A stretch of 11,297 nt of DNA from an uncultured Oscillospiraceae bacterium (GTDB lineage: Bacteria > Bacillota > Clostridia > Oscillospirales > Oscillospiraceae): assembly GCA_934636305.1 (NCBI GenBank), contig CAKUAM010000063.1:1-11297 (forward strand). The letters are read 5' to 3'. The translations under genes and the position numbers were made by a program. The notes below the pieces were generated by a model. It did no database searches. It had not been told where the DNA came from and saw nothing but the letters and a program-made list of their open reading frames with translations. Each line of letters starts with the position of its first letter. Position 1 is the first letter of the stretch. Shown here piece after piece: positions 1 to 6,117 of the stretch.

Positions 1-354
1 ACCGAGGAGTGGATCACCATGCAGATCAAGACCGGCCTTGCCTCCATCGGCGAGGACAAGATCCGCAAGATGATCATCGCCTACGAGCCCATCTGGGCCA
101 TCGGCACCGGCAAGACCGCAACCCCGGAGCAGGCAGAGGAAGTCTGCGAGAACATCCGTGCGGTCATCCGCAAGCTCTATGGTGCAAAGGTTGCCCGTGC
201 AATCTCCATCCTGTACGGCGGCTCCATGAACGAGAAGAACGCCTATGATCTGCTGGCCCAGCCGGATATTGACGGCGGCCTCATCGGCGGTGCCTCCCTT
301 GTTCCTGAGAAGTTCGTCAAGATCATTGAGGCTGCCAACCAGCCGACCATCTGA
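1..354 (+). CDS. tpiA: Triose-phosphate isomerase, C-terminal part (5' end outside window)
   Basis: Last 117 codons of the glycolytic enzyme that interconverts dihydroxyacetone phosphate and glyceraldehyde 3-phosphate in the cytoplasm. The open frame runs from base 1, so the first methionine at base 19 is internal. The family signature [15 protein letters not shown] is at partial residues 27-41, with the catalytic glutamate at partial residue 29 followed by the flexible loop 6. The phosphate-binding segments LYGGSMN and GGLIGGASL follow, and the protein ends in the usual short helix. The full protein is about 250 residues, so roughly half is missing to the left. The stop is TGA at 352-354, followed within 15 bases by a strong terminator. 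Identification is very secure. In many Firmicutes tpiA lies in a gapA-pgk-tpiA-gpmI cluster; here nothing glycolytic follows it. Confidence 0.97.
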   Translation, partial: TEEWITMQIKTGLASIGEDKIRKMIIAYEPIWAIGTGKTATPEQAEEVCENIRAVIRKLYGAKVARAISILYGGSMNEKNAYDLLAQPDIDGGLIGGASLVPEKFVKIIEAANQPTI

Positions 355-360
355 TCCCAT

Positions 361-400
361 AAAAAGCATGCCCGGAGCACTTACGTGCTCCGGGCATTTT
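361..400. terminator. Bidirectional intrinsic terminator between tpiA and the yhaN-like gene
   Basis: A perfect 12-bp stem (TGCCCGGAGCAC at 369-380, loop TTAC, complement at 385-396) is followed by TTTT on + and, on the minus strand, by GC then five Ts. It sits between two converging genes, so it can end tpiA on + and the ymdB-yhaO-yhaN operon on the minus strand. Confidence 0.93.
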
Positions 401-441
401 GCAAGTACATCGTGAAGAATCAGGTATTTCATTCGGAAAGC

Positions 442-2619
442 TTATCTCTGGTTCTCCGCAAGCGCCTGCCGCTCTCTGGACTGGCAGGTAAAGAGCAGAA
501 TCTGCCGGACGGCGGCTTCCTGCTGCAGCACGTCAAGCGCCAGGCGCAGACGCGCATCGTCGAACATCGCCAGCGCATCATCCAAGATGATCGGCGCGTC
601 CGGCGGCAGAAGCAGCCGGCTGATGGCCAGACGGACAGACAGATAGAGCTGATCGGCAGTGCCGCAGCTGAGACTCAGCAGCCGGCGCATCGCGTCATCT
701 GCCTGCCCCGCGGCAAGATTCATCTGGCGGTCAACGTGGACCGTCTGGTAACGGCCACCCGTCAGCTGCGAGAAAATATCGGAGGCCTCCTGCACCAACC
801 GGGGCGAGAAGCGCGCAGTCAGCGTATCGTTGACCTGCTCCAGCGTCCGGGCAGCGAGCTCCAGCGCCTGCTGGCGCCCGGTGAGTGTCTGCAGCTGCTC
901 GAGAAGCTGCTCCTTTCTGGCGGTCAGGGTATCCTCGCCGCCAAGGCTCTGCAGCCGTCCGCGGCTCTGGTCAAGCTGGGACTGCGTGGCAGCCAGTGCG
1001 GTCTGCGTGGCAGCCAGCGCAGCGTCTGCCTGCTGCTTTGTCATCTGCGGCGCCGGCAGCGTGGCGGGTTCACCGCCTTCTGCCGGATCGCCGAGCGCCT
1101 GCCGAAGCGCGTCATAGCGGCTTCTTGCCTGCTGGGCTGCGGCCTGCGCCGCATGATACGCGTTGTAAGCAGCCAGTGCGTCGGCAATCGCCGTCTGCGC
1201 CTGCGCCGGCGAATCGGCTGGGGCAAACATGCGCACGCTGCCCAGCAGTGCAGCGGTCTGTTCGGCCAGATGACGCTGGGAAGCGTCGAAGGCTGCCCGG
1301 GCATCGGCGGCCTTTTTTGCCTCCGCCTGCCACAGCTGCAGCTCCTGCCGGTAATCTGCAGCGCAGACCGCAAATTCATCGCGGCTGCAGCCGCCATAGC
1401 GCGTCAGAAGTGCTTGTGCGGCAGTCAGCTCCTGCTCCCGTTTTTTGTTGCTCCGTATGGCAAGCAGCGCAAGGATTAGGCATACAAGCCCAGCTGCCGC
1501 GCAGCCAAGCGCGCCATAGAGCGCCGGCCGCACAAACAGGAAGATTGCAGCCGCGCACAGCATCAGCGCACACAGAACGAAAAAGAGTGCAGCCGGCCTG
1601 TACCGCCGCGCTGTCAGGCGGTCAAACGCATGCATATCGCGCTGTGCCTGCGCCATAAGCTTTTCCTCGTCCACGCCGACAAAGGCGTCCGGGCAGGCAG
1701 GCTTCGCGGGCGCAGCCTCGGGCGGCTGCGCGGCGGGCGTACGCAGAATGGTGTCCGCCGCCTGGCTGAGCGTCAGAAGCGTCTGCTCCTGTGGCAGGCG
1801 CGCAACAGACGCAGCGGCCGCATTCTCCCGGTTTGCTGCCAGAAGGCTGGCGCGGCGCGTCTCATAGAGCTGCGCCTGCTTCTGCTGCGCGTCATAGGCC
1901 GCCAGGTCCTTCAGCGTCTGCCGGCACTGCGCCTGCCGGGCGGTGAGCTGCTGCAGCTGCGCATGCAGATGCAGATTTTTTTCATGCTCCGCAGCAAGCT
2001 GACCAAGCGCATCATCAACCAGGGCAAGCTCCCGCTCTGCATCCGGGATCAGGCCGGTTTTGTTGTGCCGGATGCGGTTCTGCTGCTCCCGCAGCCGTTT
2101 GGCCGCAGCGGAGAAGCTGACCGTCTCATCGCCGGTCGTGACAAGGGCGGACAGACGGCGTTCGAGCGCGTCATCTGCCGAAACAGCCAGCCCCAGCTGC
2201 CGGACAAAGGCGCTGCGCGCGTAGACGCTTTTGGGCACGCCGAGCAGCTTTTCCCCGCAGTTCTGCGCGCTCAGTCCCTCAACCGGCAGGCCGGAGTCCG
2301 TATACACGGCAGAAAAGGTACCCAGGGGCGCGCGCGCAGTGGAGGTGCGGGTGATGGTGATGCGCTGCCCCTGATGCAGGAGCTCCAGCGTGCCCTCCAT
2401 CGGCTTTCCGCACCAGGGCTGATATTTTGTTTTGATGGGCAGTACGCCGGCCTTTTCCCGCTCGGAGGTATCGATGCCGTAGAGCATGGCCAGCAAAAAT
2501 TCTGTCCAGGTGGATTTACCGCCTTCATTGGGCAGCTCGATGAGGTTCAAGCCCTCCTGCAGAGTCAGCGTCTCGTGGTCAAGCCGGCCAAAGGTAGCGG
2601 TCATTCGCAGAAGCTTCAT
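442..2619 (-). CDS. yhaN: SbcC/Rad50-like (YhaN-type) ATPase with a central membrane hairpin
   Basis: 725 residues. The N-terminal ABC-type ATPase half carries a P-loop, PNEGGKST (30-37), on a Rad50/SbcC-like fold (MKLLRMTATFGRLDHETLTL). Long Ala/Gln/Glu-rich coiled-coil stretches follow at about 175-275 and 390-600. The C-terminal half holds an ABC signature LSLSCGTADQ (about 647-656) and Walker B/D-loop IILDDALAMFDD (about 675-686). Between the coils lie two hydrophobic segments, about 342-362 and 365-387, instead of a CxxC zinc hook, so the coil tips probably lie in the membrane. The protein is shorter than Rad50/SbcC (about 1000 or more) and, from memory, than B. subtilis YhaN. The position of the first P-loop glycine is Leu29. 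The start overlaps the stop of the upstream YhaO-like nuclease by 4 bases (ATGA at 2616-2619), so the two are translationally coupled and likely form a nuclease-ATPase complex in DNA repair or end processing. The gene symbol is by family resemblance. Confidence 0.85.
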   Translation of the reverse strand: MKLLRMTATFGRLDHETLTLQEGLNLIELPNEGGKSTWTEFLLAMLYGIDTSEREKAGVLPIKTKYQPWCGKPMEGTLELLHQGQRITITRTSTARAPLGTFSAVYTDSGLPVEGLSAQNCGEKLLGVPKSVYARSAFVRQLGLAVSADDALERRLSALVTTGDETVSFSAAAKRLREQQNRIRHNKTGLIPDAERELALVDDALGQLAAEHEKNLHLHAQLQQLTARQAQCRQTLKDLAAYDAQQKQAQLYETRRASLLAANRENAAAASVARLPQEQTLLTLSQAADTILRTPAAQPPEAAPAKPACPDAFVGVDEEKLMAQAQRDMHAFDRLTARRYRPAALFFVLCALMLCAAAIFLFVRPALYGALGCAAAGLVCLILALLAIRSNKKREQELTAAQALLTRYGGCSRDEFAVCAADYRQELQLWQAEAKKAADARAAFDASQRHLAEQTAALLGSVRMFAPADSPAQAQTAIADALAAYNAYHAAQAAAQQARSRYDALRQALGDPAEGGEPATLPAPQMTKQQADAALAATQTALAATQSQLDQSRGRLQSLGGEDTLTARKEQLLEQLQTLTGRQQALELAARTLEQVNDTLTARFSPRLVQEASDIFSQLTGGRYQTVHVDRQMNLAAGQADDAMRRLLSLSCGTADQLYLSVRLAISRLLLPPDAPIILDDALAMFDDARLRLALDVLQQEAAVRQILLFTCQSRERQALAENQR

Positions 2620-3707
2620 AAATCTGCCTCCCTGCCGTCCATGGCCGCCGTGCCAAGGCGCGCGGCCAGTGCAATTGTGCGCCTGGTCTCGTCGTCTGCA
2701 GCGGCGTCATACTGCGTTTTCAGGGTCTGCAGGAACAGCCCCCGGAGTGTGTCGTCCCCGCAGCCATCCCACAGTGCGCGGCGCGGCCGCGTCTCATCGC
2801 GGATGGTCAGCGCATAAAAACGCGGGGCAAGCGTCCGCTGCAGCGCGGACAGATCGATCGGCGCAGATTCCCCGGTCAGAATGATACGGTAGATATCCTG
2901 CTGCGTATCCTCCGGCAGGGCAGCTGTGATTGCGGCAAGCGCATCATCGCCGGCTGGCACATGCAGAAGCTCGTATTTCCGCCCGGAAAGCGGAAGAAAC
3001 TCCAGCGTGACGCCGGCATCCGAAATGCTGCCGAGATAGGCGCCCTTCTGCCCCAGCTCGTCAAAGCCGCGCCCCATGGCGCAGCCGGGCCAGGCATAAC
3101 TGACGCCGCCTGCGCGCAGAAGGCCGCTTGCCTGATGGATATGGCCGAGCGCCAGATAGGAAAGGCCGGAGGCCGCAATTTGCGCCTGCGTGATGGCATT
3201 GTAGGCAGAATCGGCCCCTAACGTGTCACCATGCAGGACCATAATGTTGGTCATGCCGTCGGAGACTGCGCAGAACTGCTCGAGAAGCGGCTTTTCATAG
3301 CGCGAAGTAAAGCCGGCACCGTATACGCGCAGCTGCTTTTCCGGCAGCTCCACCGATGTCATATGGTCGGAGGTGAAAATATGCACGTTCTGCGGCCAGC
3401 TTGCCGTCAGATAGCATGAGCCCGGCAGCAGACAATCATGATTGCCGGGACTGATAAAAACCGGTGCATGGATGGACGCAAGCGCGCGGATGAGCGCCTG
3501 CAGCGTTTGCTCGGAGGTGCTGCCGCTGTCAAACAGATCGCCGGACAGAAGCACAACGTCGCAGTCGTGGAGATTGGCCGCTTCGGCAAGCTCTGTCAAA
3601 AGCGCACGCTGCTCCTGACGCCGGGCAAGCGCCTGCGCAGCAGTCAGCGCGGAAAACGGCGCGTCCAGATGCAGATCAGCAGCATGCAGAAACTTAATCA
3701 CGGACAT
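2616..3707 (-). CDS. yhaO: SbcD/Mre11-like metallophosphoesterase, putative DNA exonuclease (YhaO type)
   Basis: 363 residues. The calcineurin-like metallophosphoesterase motifs appear in order: DLH (D11, H13), GDLFD (56-60), GNHD (88-91), HGD (159-161) and GHIH (188-191), giving the full two-metal site of Mre11/SbcD nucleases. The C-terminal 150 residues form a capping region without motifs I can name. Family knowledge: YhaO/SbcD/Mre11 proteins work with a Rad50-like ATPase on DNA ends, and that ATPase is encoded directly downstream with a 4-base overlap. The ATG start at 3705-3707 has GAAAGGG just upstream and lies inside the end of ymdB (14-base overlap), so all three genes are probably one transcript. 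The symbol follows B. subtilis yhaO, where the yhaN partner is also adjacent; sbcD would be an alternative name, but the YhaN-like partner favours yhaO. Confidence 0.87.
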   Translation of the reverse strand: MSVIKFLHAADLHLDAPFSALTAAQALARRQEQRALLTELAEAANLHDCDVVLLSGDLFDSGSTSEQTLQALIRALASIHAPVFISPGNHDCLLPGSCYLTASWPQNVHIFTSDHMTSVELPEKQLRVYGAGFTSRYEKPLLEQFCAVSDGMTNIMVLHGDTLGADSAYNAITQAQIAASGLSYLALGHIHQASGLLRAGGVSYAWPGCAMGRGFDELGQKGAYLGSISDAGVTLEFLPLSGRKYELLHVPAGDDALAAITAALPEDTQQDIYRIILTGESAPIDLSALQRTLAPRFYALTIRDETRPRRALWDGCGDDTLRGLFLQTLKTQYDAAADDETRRTIALAARLGTAAMDGREADL

Positions 3708-4470
3708 TCACCCTTTCTACATGTGTACAGCGACGGCTGCCCATGTCAATGACGAAGATCGCGCCGCGCAGGGCGCAGGGGCCGGACGCTGCTTCATAGC
3801 GGGAGGAAAGCTCCCCGCGAAAATGTGCAATCGACTGCTCCGGCCGTACACCGAGCGCAGAATAAACAGGCCCGGTCATACCAAGATCGGTCAGATAACC
3901 GGTGCCCTGCGGCAGGATCATCTCATCGGCTGTCTGCACATGCGTGTGCGTACCCCACTGGGCGCTGATCCGCCCGTCGAGATAAAAGCCCATGGCGAGT
4001 TTTTCGCTTGTCGCCTCCGCGTGGAAATCCAGCAGAACGGGGAGGCCGGAAAGCTCCCGAAGAAGCTTGTCCATGGCAGCAAAGGGGCTGTCCAGGTTAC
4101 AGTTGAGGTTGAACCGGCCCATCAGGTTGACAACGCCGACCGGCCCGGCCGGTGTTTCGAACACGCCATAGCCGCGCCCGGGCAGGCTTGGCAGCAGATT
4201 CGCCGGGCGGAGAATATAGCTGTTGTCATCCAGATATGGGCAGATCTCCCGGCGGTCAAACGAGTGATTTCCAAGCGTGATGACATCCGCGCCGGCATCA
4301 AAAATCGTGTCTGCCTGCCGCGGCGTGATCCCGAGCCCGTTGGCATTCTCCCCGTTTACAATGCAAAAATCGATATTCTGCTGTTTTTTTATCTGACGCA
4401 GGCGGTGCATCAAGCATTGCAGGCCGCTGGCAAAGGTGACGTCCCCCACGGCGAGAACACGAAGCTCCAT
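3694..4470 (-). CDS. ymdB: YmdB-family metallophosphoesterase (2',3'-cyclic nucleotide 2'-phosphodiesterase type)
   Basis: 258 residues from the ATG at 4468-4470. A frame-open upstream ATG at 4551 would add 27 residues, but the family begins directly with the first beta strand (here MELRVLAVGDV), the strong GGGAGGA site lies 8 bases before 4470, and the longer start would lie upstream of the promoter. Metal-site motifs visible: GD (D10), NGENANG, GNHSFD, DFHAEATSEK and GTHTHVQTAD. These match YmdB, a dodecameric-type phosphodiesterase acting on 2',3'- and 3',5'-cAMP in B. subtilis and linked there to biofilm and motility decisions. In many Firmicutes ymdB follows rny (RNase Y); here it instead heads an operon with the yhaO- and yhaN-like genes, overlapping the former by 14 bases. 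Two unrelated-in-sequence metallophosphoesterases are thus made from one mRNA. Confidence 0.88.
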   Translation of the reverse strand: MELRVLAVGDVTFASGLQCLMHRLRQIKKQQNIDFCIVNGENANGLGITPRQADTIFDAGADVITLGNHSFDRREICPYLDDNSYILRPANLLPSLPGRGYGVFETPAGPVGVVNLMGRFNLNCNLDSPFAAMDKLLRELSGLPVLLDFHAEATSEKLAMGFYLDGRISAQWGTHTHVQTADEMILPQGTGYLTDLGMTGPVYSALGVRPEQSIAHFRGELSSRYEAASGPCALRGAIFVIDMGSRRCTHVERVNVRD

Positions 4471-4478
4471 AGATAAAG

Positions 4479-4485
4479 TCCTCCC
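4479..4485 (-). promoter_or_regulatory. Ribosome binding site deciding the ymdB start
   Basis: On the minus strand this reads GGGAGGA, 8 bases before the ATG at 4470. It selects this start over the in-frame ATG at 4551, which lies upstream of the promoter itself. Confidence 0.85.
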
Positions 4486-4498
4486 GAATGTTTTTTTC

Positions 4499-4527
4499 AG
4501 TATACCATTTTCAAAAAACTTTGGCAA
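4499..4527 (-). promoter_or_regulatory. SigA-type promoter of the ymdB-yhaO-yhaN operon
   Basis: On the minus strand: TTGCCA (4527-4522), 17-base spacer, TATACT (4504-4499). Both boxes match consensus at five of six positions and the spacing is ideal. The start site would be near 4492, giving a leader of about 20 bases that contains only the ribosome binding site. Confidence 0.8.
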
Positions 4528-4530
4528 TGC

Positions 4531-4536
4531 TATACT
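4531..4536 (+). promoter_or_regulatory. Possible SigA -10 box on the sigma-factor side
   Basis: TATACT on + mirrors the ymdB -10 box: CAGTATA (4498-4504) and TATACTG (4531-4537) are a perfect 7-base inverted repeat 26 bases apart. The matching -35 (TTTCAA at 4509-4514, 16-base spacer) is poor, so this may be a weak basal promoter for the sigma factor or an operator half-site rather than a promoter. Confidence 0.35.
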
Positions 4537-4542
4537 GATGGC

Positions 4543-4568
4543 TGAAACCAAACGCAGATTTCTGCGTC
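4543..4568 (+). promoter_or_regulatory. ECF-type promoter, probably autoregulatory, for the sigma factor operon
   Basis: TGAAAC (4543-4548), exactly 16 bases, then CGTC (4565-4568). This is the -35/-10 arrangement known for B. subtilis ECF sigma factors such as SigM, with SigW very similar (CGTA). It lies about 45 bases upstream of an ECF sigma gene, which strongly suggests the factor drives its own operon. A perfect inverted repeat (ACGCAGA 4552-4558, TCTGCGT 4561-4567) overlaps the spacer and the -10. Confidence 0.75.
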
Positions 4569-4597
4569 AATCATAACAGAGCGGCGACGCGATAGAG

Positions 4598-4604
4598 AAA
4601 GGAG
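4598..4604 (+). promoter_or_regulatory. Ribosome binding site of the ECF sigma gene
   Basis: AAAGGAG lies 5 bases before a TTG at 4610 and 11 bases before an in-frame ATG at 4616. Neither spacing is ideal, so the site alone does not settle the start; protein similarity at the N-terminus favours the ATG. Confidence 0.7.
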
Positions 4605-4615
4605 AAAGCTTGTAC

Positions 4616-5176
4616 ATGGAGGATGCAGCGATTATTGACCTGTACTGGGCGCGGGAGGAGCTTGCGCTCAGGGAAACGGATACGAAATATGGCGGCTACT
4701 GCCGCGCCATTGCCCGGAATATTTTGCAGAACCGGGAGGATACGGAGGAATGCGTCAGCGATACGTGGCTGCACGCCTGGAATGCCATGCCGCCGCAGCG
4801 GCCATCCATTCTGCAGGCGTTTCTGGGCCGGATCACGCGAAACCTGTCGTTTGACCGCTGCCGCCGGCAAAGCGCGGAAAAGCGCGGCGGCGGTGTGCTG
4901 CCGCTGGCGCTCGACGAGCTATCGGAATGTGTGCCCGCGCCCGGGCGCGTAGAGCACGCGCTTGAGGAACGGGAGCTGGCGGAAGCCATAGACCGGTTTC
5001 TGCGCGCCCTGCCGGAGCGCGAATGCAATATATTCCTGCGCCGGTACTGGTATGTGGATTCGGTGCAGGCCATTGCAGCGCGGTACGAAACAAAGGAAAA
5101 CACGGTCAAATCGATCTTGTTCCGCACGCGGGAAAAGCTGCGGAAGTTCCTGGCTGGGGAGGGGATCGCAGTATGA
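4616..5176 (+). CDS. ECF-type RNA polymerase sigma factor
   Basis: 186 residues from ATG 4616 (188 if TTG 4610 is used; I prefer the ATG because related clostridial proteins, as I recall them, begin with a short acidic start and then IIxLYWxRxExAxxETDxKYGxYC, as here). Region 2 spans about 18-85, including the helix DTEECVSDTWLHAWNAMPPQRP and the core-binding/-10-recognition part ITRNLSFDRCRRQ. After a Pro/Gly-containing linker, region 4 (about 115-183) holds the helix-turn-helix VDSVQAIAARYETKENTVKSILFRTREKLRKFL that reads the -35. No region 1 or 3 is present, as expected for the ECF group. The gene ends inside the start of the next gene (ATGA overlap at 5173-5176), coupling it to a membrane protein that is a likely anti-sigma or sensor. 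An ECF promoter upstream suggests positive autoregulation. The signal sensed cannot be told from sequence. Confidence 0.92.
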   Translation: MEDAAIIDLYWAREELALRETDTKYGGYCRAIARNILQNREDTEECVSDTWLHAWNAMPPQRPSILQAFLGRITRNLSFDRCRRQSAEKRGGGVLPLALDELSECVPAPGRVEHALEERELAEAIDRFLRALPERECNIFLRRYWYVDSVQAIAARYETKENTVKSILFRTREKLRKFLAGEGIAV

Positions 5177-5973
5177 AAAATGAAAAGCTGTTCCAGGCGA
5201 TTGGCCTGGTTGGGGACGATCTGATCGCCCGGGCAGACGAGCCGGCAAAGAAGCTGCCGCACGTCTGGATCAAATGGGCGGCACTGGCCGCGTGCTGCGT
5301 GCTGGTGATTGGTGCGGCAGCCTTCGTGCTGCCGATGTTCCATGCAAAATCATCCGCCCCGACTGCGGACACGACGACCGCAGAAGCGCCGGCCTCTGCG
5401 GACACTTGGGCGCTGCCGGAGACAGATTCCGAAGCCGCAAATGAGACGGCGCCGCAGGATGCGGCCGGCACCGACGCAGACGCCGCAGAAAGCCCGGAAA
5501 GCGGCACGATGTACCTTGGCCCATTGACGCTTGGCATGACGGAGGACGAAATCCGCGCGGCAATCGGTGAGCCGGACGAGACATCCAACAGCGGCGCTGT
5601 CACCGATGCCGATGGCACGGCGCATATCTGCTGGTTCTACAAGCTTACCTCAGACGTGCATTCCCGCTACGACGCAGCACTGGAGCTGGCCGACAAGGGA
5701 ACCGGCTGGGTTCTGGACGCAGTTACCGTCATGGCCGGTGACTGGACGACGCCGGAGGGCATTGGTATCGGCAGCGCGGAACAGGATGTGATAGATGCGT
5801 ATCCTGATGCGGCGCTCATTGTGGAGGATACAATGGAAAACGATGTCCTGGTGGAGCGGAATTTCTACCGGATCGGCAGCGCACAGACCGATCTGCAGCT
5901 GCGTACAACGGATGGCATTGTGGACAGCATCTACCTCGGCACGTATTTTGCCGTGACAGAGTTTGAACCTTAA
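5173..5973 (+). CDS. Single-pass membrane protein partner of the ECF sigma factor (putative anti-sigma/sensor)
   Basis: 266 residues. Layout: a short cytoplasmic N-terminus with MKNEKLFQAIGLVGDDLIARADEP at the start (1-35), one transmembrane helix (36-55, flanked by KW and MFH), an Ala/Thr/Asp/Glu/Pro-rich low-complexity linker (58-112), and an extracytoplasmic domain (113-266). The outer domain looks like two copies of a BamE/SmpA-like unit: LTLGMTEDEIRAAIGEPD (about 117-134) and GIGIGSAEQDVIDAYPDA (196-213), each followed by predicted beta strands. Known for such clostridial pairs: the short N-terminal helix could hold the sigma factor at the membrane. There is no zinc anti-sigma HxxxCxxC motif, so a classic ZAS domain is absent. 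The ATGA overlap with the sigma gene and the shared ECF promoter support a functional pair. The anti-sigma role is inference. Confidence 0.8.
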   Translation: MKNEKLFQAIGLVGDDLIARADEPAKKLPHVWIKWAALAACCVLVIGAAAFVLPMFHAKSSAPTADTTTAEAPASADTWALPETDSEAANETAPQDAAGTDADAAESPESGTMYLGPLTLGMTEDEIRAAIGEPDETSNSGAVTDADGTAHICWFYKLTSDVHSRYDAALELADKGTGWVLDAVTVMAGDWTTPEGIGIGSAEQDVIDAYPDAALIVEDTMENDVLVERNFYRIGSAQTDLQLRTTDGIVDSIYLGTYFAVTEFEP

Positions 5974-5976
5974 TAA

Positions 5977-6010
5977 AAGGCGGCGCGCTCCAGATGGGGC
6001 GCGCCGCCTT
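5977..6010. terminator. GC-rich hairpin terminator after the sigma/anti-sigma operon
   Basis: A 15-bp stem (5977-5991 with 5996-6010, loop AGAT), nearly all G-C. One T-G pair is allowed in the + RNA but becomes A-C in the minus RNA. The + side has only two Ts afterwards, while the minus side is followed by TTTTATTA. It may therefore stop both the operon on + and queH on the minus strand. Confidence 0.65.
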
Positions 6011-6093
6011 CGGGAATTGACAAAAGGACAATCGTCATTTTATCAGCAGGCCGTGCGTCTCTGGTAACATTCAGGAAAATGGAGACTGTTCCA

Positions 6094-6117
6094 CCCTCAC
6101 GGAATAATCCGTGAGGG
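6094..6117. repeat. Perfect 10-bp hairpin over the queH stop codon
   Basis: CCCTCACGGA (6094-6103), loop ATAA, TCCGTGAGGG (6108-6117). The stop codon of queH (6097-6099 on the minus strand) lies inside the stem. No T-run follows on either strand, so it is not a typical intrinsic terminator; it may stabilise the queH mRNA 3' end or act with the T-rich hairpin at 5977-6010. Confidence 0.6.

Noticed and set aside
385..1479. Long + strand open frame of 364 codons opposite the YhaN-like gene
   Set aside because: Arg/Leu/Gln/Cys-rich composition typical of the antisense of a GC-rich gene, no domain recognisable, no good ribosome binding site. It also starts inside the terminator region, and the minus frame has clear ATPase motifs.
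1630..2817. Long + strand open frame of 395 codons opposite the yhaN/yhaO junction
   Set aside because: Antisense shadow spanning two well-supported genes, with an Arg/Leu-rich product and no motifs.
4471..4551. 27-residue N-terminal extension of YmdB from an ATG at 4551
   Set aside because: It would begin upstream of the -35/-10 boxes, the family starts at the first beta strand, and the strong ribosome binding site serves 4470.
6017..6045. TTGACA at 6017-6022 as a + strand promoter
   Set aside because: The base-perfect -35 is not followed at 16-18 bases by a credible -10 (TTATCA or TATCAG), and nothing on + is available to be transcribed before ade.
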